Source: Serratia quinivorans
Lineage (GTDB): Bacteria > Pseudomonadota > Gammaproteobacteria > Enterobacterales > Enterobacteriaceae
Length of the DNA: 64,000 bases
Reading direction: 5' to 3'
Assembly: GCA_900457075.1 (NCBI GenBank)
Contig: UGYN01000002.1
Span: 2,232,001 to 2,296,000 of the forward strand
The position numbers and the translations under genes were made by a program. Shown here piece after piece: positions 57,772 to 64,000 of this stretch (positions are counted from its first letter, which is position 1; every line of letters begins with the position of its first letter). The notes beneath the pieces were generated by a model that worked only from the letters and a program-made list of their open reading frames with translations, had not been told where the DNA came from and did no database searches.

Positions 57772-58983
57772 ATGTTTCATCTTGATACTTATGGCACGTT
57801 AGTCGCGGCAACATTGGTTTTGCTCCTCGGGGGCAAATGTGTCACCAGCATTCCCCTGTTGAGAAAATACACTATCCCCGCCCCTGTCGCCGGTGGTTTG
57901 CTGGTGGCGCTCCTGTTGTTAGCCCTGAAAAAGCTGGTTAACTGGGAAATCAGCTTCGATATGTCGCTAAAAGACCCGTTGATGCTGGCCTTCTTCGCCA
58001 CCATCGGTCTGAATGCCAACCTGGCGCGATTGCGTGCGGGCGGCAAGGCATTAATGGTGTTCCTGTTTGTGGTGCTGGGCCTGCTGCTGGTGCAGAACGC
58101 CATCGGCATCGGCATGGCAAAAATGCTGGGTCTGGATCCGCTGATGGGTCTGATTGCCGGCTCCATCACCTTGTCCGGTGGCCATGGCACCGGGGCGGCC
58201 TGGAGCAAGCTGTTTATTGAACGCTACGGGTTTGAAAACGCCACGGAAGTGGCGATGGCCTGCGCCACCTTCGGGCTGGTACTGGGTGGCCTGATCGGCG
58301 GCCCGGTTGCGCGTTATCTGGTGAAACACTCGTCCACGCCGGAAGGCACGCCGGATGACAGCGTCCAGCCAAGCGGTTTTGAAAAGCCGGAGAGCGGTCG
58401 TTTGATCACCTCGCTGGTCATGATTGAAACCATCGCCATGATCGCCATCTGTCTGAGTCTGGGGCAGCTTATCGCCGGCCTGTTGAATGGTACGGTGTTT
58501 GAACTGCCAAACTTCGTCTGCGTGCTGTTTGTTGGCGTGATCCTCAGCAACACCCTGGCCTTTACCGGCTTCTATACCGTGTTTGAACGCGCGGTATCGG
58601 TGCTGGGGAACGTCAGCCTGTCGCTGTTCCTGGCCATGGCATTGATGAGCCTGCGGCTATGGGAGCTGGCTTCGTTGGCGCTGCCGATGTTGGCGATCCT
58701 GGCGGTGCAAACGCTGGTGATGGCGCTGTACGCGATTTTCGTCACCTACCGGGTGATGGGCAAAAACTACGATGCGGCGGTTCTGGCTGCTGGCCACTGT
58801 GGCTTCGGCATGGGTGCGACGCCAACGGCGATCGCCAATATGCAGGCGATTACCGATCGCTTCGGCCCATCGCACCTGGCGTTTCTGGTGGTGCCGATGG
58901 TGGGGGCGTTCTTTATTGATATCGCCAACGCGATTGTGATTAAGCTGTATCTGCTGTTGCCGGTGTTCCCGGCGATAGGTTGA
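57772..58983 (+). CDS. gltS: Sodium/glutamate symporter
   Basis: ESS-family Na+-coupled glutamate importer. The 403 residues (401 in E. coli) include the two re-entrant loop motifs LSGGHGTGAAWS and GHCGFGMGATPTAIANM, which form the transport path. Hydrophobic throughout. Start preceded by TGGAG. Divergent from xanP. Confidence 0.97.
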   Translation: MFHLDTYGTLVAATLVLLLGGKCVTSIPLLRKYTIPAPVAGGLLVALLLLALKKLVNWEISFDMSLKDPLMLAFFATIGLNANLARLRAGGKALMVFLFVVLGLLLVQNAIGIGMAKMLGLDPLMGLIAGSITLSGGHGTGAAWSKLFIERYGFENATEVAMACATFGLVLGGLIGGPVARYLVKHSSTPEGTPDDSVQPSGFEKPESGRLITSLVMIETIAMIAICLSLGQLIAGLLNGTVFELPNFVCVLFVGVILSNTLAFTGFYTVFERAVSVLGNVSLSLFLAMALMSLRLWELASLALPMLAILAVQTLVMALYAIFVTYRVMGKNYDAAVLAAGHCGFGMGATPTAIANMQAITDRFGPSHLAFLVVPMVGAFFIDIANAIVIKLYLLLPVFPAIG

Positions 58984-59006
58984 TTAGCAGATTGCAATAA
59001 ACCAGA

Positions 59007-59033
59007 AGGGCGCCGATTGGCGCCCTTTGTTTT
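59007..59033 (+). terminator. gltS terminator
   Basis: Perfect 8-base stem AGGGCGCC / GGCGCCCT with a GATT loop and T-rich tail TTGTTTT, ten bases before the convergent recG stop. Confidence 0.85.
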
Positions 59034-59042
59034 GGCAGGGAA

Positions 59043-61124
59043 TTAGGCGTTTGAGTAACGCGCTTTTTCCGGTAACCAGCGTTCAATCAGGGCGTGGGCA
59101 TGTTGCGGATACTGCTGATGGATATGACGGGCGACGCGTTGTACTTCCGGGATCATCGCCTGATCGCGTAGTAAATCGGCTACCTTAAACTCGGCGCTGC
59201 CGGTTTGGCGTGTGCCAAGCAGCTCCCCGGGGCCACGGATCTCCAGATCCTGCTGGGCAATGACGAAGCCGTCATTGCTGTCACGCAGCACCTGCAGCCG
59301 CTTCTGTGCGGTTTTGCTCAGTGGCGTTTTGTACAACAACACGCAATGTGACGCCACGGCACCACGGCCCACGCGGCCACGCAGCTGATGCAACTGTGCC
59401 AGTCCTAACCGCTCCGGGTTTTCGATGATCATCAGGCTGGCATTCGGCACGTCTACACCGACTTCGATCACCGTCGTCGCCACCAACAGCTGGAGCTCGC
59501 CTTGTTTAAAGGCCTGCATCACCGCCTGCTTCTCTTGCGCTTTCATTCGGCCATGTATCAACGCGACTTTCAGCTCCGGCAGCGCGGTTTTCAGCTCTTC
59601 CCAGGTGGCTTCTGCGGCCTGGGCTTCGAGTAGTTCAGACTCTTCGATCAGCGTACAAACCCAATAAGCTTGCCGGCCTTCTTCCAGGCAGGCGCTTTTC
59701 ACCCGCTGGATTATATCGGCGCGCCGGGTATCGGGTATCGCGACGGTAGTGACCGGCGTTCTGCCCGGGGGCAGCTCGTCGATCACCGAGGTGTCGAGAT
59801 CGGCATAGGCGGTCATTGCCAGCGTGCGTGGGATGGGTGTGGCGGTCATGATCAACTGATGGGCATGGAAGCCTTGCTCCTCCCCCTTTTCCCACAGTGC
59901 CAGTCGCTGGTGGACGCCAAAACGGTGCTGTTCGTCGATGATCACCAGTGCCAGGCCGGAAAATTTCACCTGTTCCTGGAAGATGGCGTGCGTGCCGACC
60001 ACCATCGACACCTGACCACTGGCAATAGCCTCTTGCTGTGCGATACGCGCCTTGCCTTTTTGCTTGCCGGCCAGCCAGCCAACTTCCAATCCCAGCGGTT
60101 CAAACCACTGGCGGAAATTGTTGGCATGCTGTTCGGCCAGCAGTTCCGTAGGCGCCATTAATGCCACCTGCTTGCCGTGGGCGATAGCGCGTAGCGCGGC
60201 CAGTGCGGCCACCAGCGTTTTACCGGAGCCGACGTCGCCCTGTACCAGGCGCATCATCGGGAAGCCTTTTTGCATATCGGCTTCAATATCGGCCACCACG
60301 CGGTCTTGGGCGCCGGTCGGTGTAAAGGGTAACTGGGCGAGAAATTGTGTTTTAAGCCGATCATCCGGCATCAGAGGCAGCGCCTGATAGCTCTGAGCGC
60401 CGGCGCGTACCGCCAGCATACTGAGGTTATGCGCCAGCAGCTCTTCCATGATCAGTCGTTTTTGCGCCGGGTGTTTACCCTGTTCCAAATCAACCAACTG
60501 GATATCCGGCGGCGGGCGGTGCAGGGTATGCAATGCCTGTGGCAGACTCATCAAACCACCGCTCAGTTCCGACGGCAGCAGTTCGGTGATGGCGCAGGTA
60601 TCCAACAGTTCCAGAGCCTGATCGGTCAGTTTGCGCAGCGTAGCCTGCCGGATACCTTCAGTCGTTGGGTAGACCGGGGTCAGTGACTCTTGCAGCTCAA
60701 CCTCGCTGCTTTCTCCCTGAATGCGGTATTCCGGGTGAATAATTTCTGCGCCGTGATTGCCGCGTTTGACTTCACCATAGGCGGTCACGCGACGGCCGGT
60801 TGCCAGGCTGTTTTTCATCGCCGCATTGAAGTTGAAGAAGCGCATGGTGAGCAGGCCGGTACCGTCACTGATCTGGCAGGTCAGCATACGTCGACGGCCA
60901 AAACTGATGTCCGTACGCAGTACTTCACCTTCCACCGTGGCAAAAATGCCCGGCTGCAGGTCGTTTATTGGATAGAGGCGGGTGCGGTCTTCGTAGCGCA
61001 GTGGCAGGTGCAGCAGCAAATCCTGAATGGTTTCCAGGCCAATTTTGGCCAGTTTTCCCGCCTGGCTGGCACCCACGCCGGAAAGTGTGGTGAGTGGGAC
61101 AGCATCCAGCAGGCGGCCTTTCAT
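59043..61124 (-). CDS. recG: ATP-dependent DNA helicase RecG
   Basis: Helicase that remodels stalled forks and D-loops. The start at 61124 (MKGRLLDAVPLTTLSGVG) gives 693 residues, the E. coli length; longer frames overlap trmH further. N-terminal wedge/OB domain, then helicase motifs GDVGSGKT and IIDEQHRFGVHQR, and RGRVGRG in motif VI. The ATG overlaps the trmH stop by four bases. Confidence 0.97.
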   Translation of the reverse strand: MKGRLLDAVPLTTLSGVGASQAGKLAKIGLETIQDLLLHLPLRYEDRTRLYPINDLQPGIFATVEGEVLRTDISFGRRRMLTCQISDGTGLLTMRFFNFNAAMKNSLATGRRVTAYGEVKRGNHGAEIIHPEYRIQGESSEVELQESLTPVYPTTEGIRQATLRKLTDQALELLDTCAITELLPSELSGGLMSLPQALHTLHRPPPDIQLVDLEQGKHPAQKRLIMEELLAHNLSMLAVRAGAQSYQALPLMPDDRLKTQFLAQLPFTPTGAQDRVVADIEADMQKGFPMMRLVQGDVGSGKTLVAALAALRAIAHGKQVALMAPTELLAEQHANNFRQWFEPLGLEVGWLAGKQKGKARIAQQEAIASGQVSMVVGTHAIFQEQVKFSGLALVIIDEQHRFGVHQRLALWEKGEEQGFHAHQLIMTATPIPRTLAMTAYADLDTSVIDELPPGRTPVTTVAIPDTRRADIIQRVKSACLEEGRQAYWVCTLIEESELLEAQAAEATWEELKTALPELKVALIHGRMKAQEKQAVMQAFKQGELQLLVATTVIEVGVDVPNASLMIIENPERLGLAQLHQLRGRVGRGAVASHCVLLYKTPLSKTAQKRLQVLRDSNDGFVIAQQDLEIRGPGELLGTRQTGSAEFKVADLLRDQAMIPEVQRVARHIHQQYPQHAHALIERWLPEKARYSNA

Positions 61125-61816
61125 TTGCGTACCGTCGCTTGCATGGCTGCCCACCATTCGGCATCGGCGACCACCTGGCCCTGTTCATCAATGTGCGGAC
61201 GCGGCAGTCTTTTACGTTTGGCCACGTTGGCCAGCACCGGATAACCACCTTCAAACAGCAGGCGCTGTTGTTCTTCCTGGTCGAGCATGCTGTGCTCACG
61301 GCGATACAGACCGGCATTTTGCCGCTGGCGTTGGGCTTCGTACAGGATCAATGCTGAGGCGACCGACACGTTGAGTGACTGCACCATACCGATCATTGGA
61401 ATGATGATGTCCTGATCGGCAAGCCGCAGGGCTTCTTCGGTAATACCGGTTTTTTCCTGGCCCAGCAGCACGCAGGTCGGGCGGGTGTAATCCACCTCGC
61501 GGAAGTCTACTGCGCGGGCGGAGAGGTTGGTTGCCAGGATCTGCATACCCTGATCTTTCAAATGGGTCACGGCGTCGACGATGGTGGGATGGGTTTTGAC
61601 ATTCACCCAACTGTTGCTGCCGGCGGCGGAGGAAACCAAGGTTCGCATGCGTGGGGTTGGCCACACGGCATGCACCTGATGCACGCCGACGGCGTCGGCG
61701 GTGCGGATAATGGCGGAGACGTTATGCGGTTTGTGAACCTGTTCCAGGCAGACGGTTAAATCCGGCTGCCGGGTGGCCAGCATTTCACAAATCCGCGCAT
61801 AGCGTTCAGGACTCAT
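61121..61816 (-). CDS. trmH: tRNA (guanosine18-2'-O)-methyltransferase
   Basis: SPOUT-fold methyltransferase (SpoU) acting on Gm18. The 231 residues (229 in E. coli) have motif 1 NVSAIIRTADAVGV, motif 2 LLGQEKTGIT and motif 3 IPMIGMVQSLNVSVA with the trefoil knot. It is five bases after spoT and overlaps recG, forming rpoZ-spoT-trmH-recG. Confidence 0.97.
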   Translation of the reverse strand: MSPERYARICEMLATRQPDLTVCLEQVHKPHNVSAIIRTADAVGVHQVHAVWPTPRMRTLVSSAAGSNSWVNVKTHPTIVDAVTHLKDQGMQILATNLSARAVDFREVDYTRPTCVLLGQEKTGITEEALRLADQDIIIPMIGMVQSLNVSVASALILYEAQRQRQNAGLYRREHSMLDQEEQQRLLFEGGYPVLANVAKRKRLPRPHIDEQGQVVADAEWWAAMQATVRK

Positions 61817-61821
61817 AAGCG

Positions 61822-63933
61822 CTAATTTCGGTTACGGTTAACTTTAATCACATCCGGCATGATACGGATTTTACGCATAATATTTGCCAGATGGATACGA
61901 TCGCGGGTGGTCAAACGGATAAATGCACTATAAACCCGGCCGTCTTTTTCTTCGGTATTCAGGCTTTGAATATTGGACTCAGCCGCATTGATGGCTGCCG
62001 TCAGGTTGGCCAGTGCCCCCTGATGATTAAACATGTCCACTTTGATCTCGGCGATGAATTCCTGTTCGATATCTTGATCCCATTCTACCGCCATGAACTT
62101 TTCAGGTTCTTTCTGGTAGCCGCGGATATTTCGGCAGGACTCATGGTGGATCACCAGGCCTTTGCCTGGGCTGACATGGGCGATGATCGGATCGCCTGGA
62201 ATAGGTCGGCAGCATTTAGCGAAGGTGATCAGCACGCCGTCTGAGCCCTTGATCGCCAGATTACGAACCCCAGAGGAGGCCCCCAGATTAGACTGGTCAC
62301 CCTGCAGGTTTTTCGCTACCACCACGCTCATGGCATTGCCCAAGCCGATTTCAGCCAACAGGTCGTCCAGCGTCGCCAGTTTCATGCGATCCAACTCGTG
62401 TTGGATATTTTCTGCCGGAACCTCTGCCAGTTTGCGACTGCCGCCCAATGCATGATTTAACAAGCGGCGGCCGAGGCCGACTGAATCATCGCGCTTGAGG
62501 TTTTTCAGCATTTGGCGGATTTTTGCGCGCGCTTTTGAGCTGACGACAAAGTTCAGCCAGGCGGCGTTAGGCCGTGCACCAGGAGCCGTGATGATTTCGA
62601 CCGTTTGCCCGCTGGTCAAGGACTGTGACAGCGGGTATGGCTGGCGATCAACACGTGCGCCAACGCAGGCGTGGCCGATATCGGTGTGCACCGCGTAGGC
62701 GAAGTCGACCGGCGTTGCGCCCGCAGGCAATTCAACAATGCGACCTTCCGGGGTGAAAACGTAAATCTCATCCGGGAACAGATCGGATTTTACGCTCTCG
62801 ATAAATTCAAACGAACTGCCGGCGCTTTGTTGCAGCTCCAGCAAGCTCTGCATCCAGCGCTGAGCGCGGATTTGTGCGGTGGTGCCTGTTTCGCCCTGTT
62901 CTTTTTCTTTATAAGCCCAGTGCGCGGCGACCCCCATTTCGGCCATCTGATCCATATCTTCGGTACGGATCTGCACTTCAACCGGTACGCCATGTGGGCC
63001 GATCAGTGAGGTGTGCAGCGATTGATAGCCGTTGGCCTTGGGAATGGCGATATAGTCTTTGACCCTGCCCGGACGCGGTTTGTACAGGCTGTGAGCCTGG
63101 CCCAGCACGCGGTAGCAGGTGTCGACTTCCTTCACGATCACCCGGAACGCGTAGATATCCATAATCGAATGGAAACGCTGTTCTTTCAGGTGCATCTTGA
63201 GGTAGATGGAATACAGATGTTTTTCCCGTCCGCTGACGCGGCAGGGAATGCCGGCCTCGGTCAGTCGCCCTTCGATCTCGGAGAGAATCTTCTGGATCAT
63301 CTCTTTACGGTTACCGCGTGCGGCTTTCACCACTTCTTTGATTACGCGATAGCGGTTCGGGTACAACGCCTCAAAACCCAGCTCTTCCAGCTCGGTTTTC
63401 AGGTGGTGAATACCCAGGCGATGGGCCAGGGGGCTGTAGATTTCCAGGGTTTCACGTGCAATACGCCGCCGTTTGTCAGGACGCAGCGAACCGAGAGTGC
63501 GCATGTTGTGCGTACGGTCGGCCAGCTTGATCAGCACGACGCGGATATCCTGCACCATCGCCATGATCATCTTGCGGAAGTTTTCCGCCTGAGCTTCTTT
63601 TTTATCCTGGAACTTCAGCTTGTCGAGCTTGGATACGCCTTCAACCAGTTCGGCAACGCTTTTGCCGAATAGCTGTTCCATATCCTGGTAGGTGGCCGGG
63701 GTATCTTCGATGACGTCGTGCAGCAATGCTGCCATCAGCGTCTCATGATCGAGACGCATTTCCGCCAGAATGCAGGCCACGGCAACCGGGTGAGTAATGT
63801 AGGGCTCACCGCTGGAGCGTGTCTGTCCCTCGTGAGCATCACGTGCAACGAGGTATGCCTGTTTGAGGCGCTTAATCTGCTCCTCAGGCAGGTAACGTTG
63901 AATCAGCAGATTCAGGCTTTCAAACAGGTACAA
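61822..63933 (-). CDS. spoT: Bifunctional (p)ppGpp synthetase/hydrolase SpoT
   Basis: Controls the alarmone ppGpp during starvation. The 703 residues (702 in E. coli) contain, in order, an HD hydrolase domain (LLHDVIEDTPATYQD), a synthetase domain (GREKHLYSIYLKM), a TGS domain (YVFTPEGRIVELPAGATPVDFAY), and a C-terminal ACT domain ending IRIMPDVIKVNRNRN. It follows rpoZ by 19 bases. Confidence 0.98.
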   Translation of the reverse strand: MYLFESLNLLIQRYLPEEQIKRLKQAYLVARDAHEGQTRSSGEPYITHPVAVACILAEMRLDHETLMAALLHDVIEDTPATYQDMEQLFGKSVAELVEGVSKLDKLKFQDKKEAQAENFRKMIMAMVQDIRVVLIKLADRTHNMRTLGSLRPDKRRRIARETLEIYSPLAHRLGIHHLKTELEELGFEALYPNRYRVIKEVVKAARGNRKEMIQKILSEIEGRLTEAGIPCRVSGREKHLYSIYLKMHLKEQRFHSIMDIYAFRVIVKEVDTCYRVLGQAHSLYKPRPGRVKDYIAIPKANGYQSLHTSLIGPHGVPVEVQIRTEDMDQMAEMGVAAHWAYKEKEQGETGTTAQIRAQRWMQSLLELQQSAGSSFEFIESVKSDLFPDEIYVFTPEGRIVELPAGATPVDFAYAVHTDIGHACVGARVDRQPYPLSQSLTSGQTVEIITAPGARPNAAWLNFVVSSKARAKIRQMLKNLKRDDSVGLGRRLLNHALGGSRKLAEVPAENIQHELDRMKLATLDDLLAEIGLGNAMSVVVAKNLQGDQSNLGASSGVRNLAIKGSDGVLITFAKCCRPIPGDPIIAHVSPGKGLVIHHESCRNIRGYQKEPEKFMAVEWDQDIEQEFIAEIKVDMFNHQGALANLTAAINAAESNIQSLNTEEKDGRVYSAFIRLTTRDRIHLANIMRKIRIMPDVIKVNRNRN

Positions 63934-63952
63934 AGGCAGACTCGCAGTCTAA

Positions 63953-64000
63953 TTAACGACGACCTTCAGCAATGGCGGTAACCGCTTGAATCTCTGCGGC
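63953..64000 (-). CDS. rpoZ: RNA polymerase omega subunit (partial, C-terminal 15 residues)
   Basis: The minus strand reads AAEIQAVTAIAEGRR then TAA at 63955-63953, which is the conserved end of omega. The rest lies beyond the right edge. Its place before spoT is universal in enterics. Confidence 0.92.
   Translation of the reverse strand, partial: AAEIQAVTAIAEGRR

Overview
The window is a near-origin chromosomal segment of an enterobacterium in the order Enterobacterales, most likely Serratia (16S rRNA and protein sequences look like the S. liquefaciens/proteamaculans/plymuthica group; the species is an inference). Nearly all of it is core genome with the gene order expected around oriC, and almost every protein has full-length enteric counterparts.

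Layout: 1-6,067 is the F1Fo ATP synthase operon read leftward (atpI-B-E-F-H-A-G-D; atpD is cut by the window edge). Next come rsmG and mnmG (leftward), oriC at about 9,325-9,591 with three AT-rich 13-mers and DnaA boxes, then mioC, asnC, asnA, viaA-ravA, kup, and the ribose operon rbsDACBKR (rightward). After hsrA and yieP lies a complete rRNA operon (16S - tRNA-Glu - 23S - 5S). Beyond it are mobA-mobB, yihD, srkA-dsbA, an acyltransferase (yihG), polA, the sRNA Spot 42 (spf, with the SpfP mini-ORF), ysxC, the Csr-antagonist sRNA csrC, yihI, hemN, the small protein yshB, and glnG-glnL-glnA facing typA. Next are yihX, yihY-dtd-fabY, a secreted subtilase, yicH, xanP, gltS, recG, trmH, spoT and the 3' end of rpoZ.

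The genes cover energy conversion (ATP synthase), replication start and DNA repair (oriC, mioC, polA, recG), translation and ribosome biogenesis (rrn, mnmG, rsmG, ysxC, yihI, typA, trmH, dtd), nitrogen control (glnALG), ribose and K+ uptake, global post-transcriptional control (csrC, spf) and the stringent response (spoT, rpoZ).

Two things stand out. First, six one-base length changes in short homopolymer runs interrupt mnmG, kup, yihI (twice) and hemN (twice); a seventh puts an extra C in the acceptor stem of tRNA-Glu. In each case undoing one base restores a protein of the expected length, so sequencing or assembly error is the best explanation. Second, the only clearly accessory gene is a secreted S8 peptidase with a C-terminal chitin-binding-like module (52,043-53,986), preceded by very AT-rich DNA and apparently lacking the usual catalytic Asp. 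I found no CRISPR array, insertion sequence, prophage or new multi-gene defence-type system.
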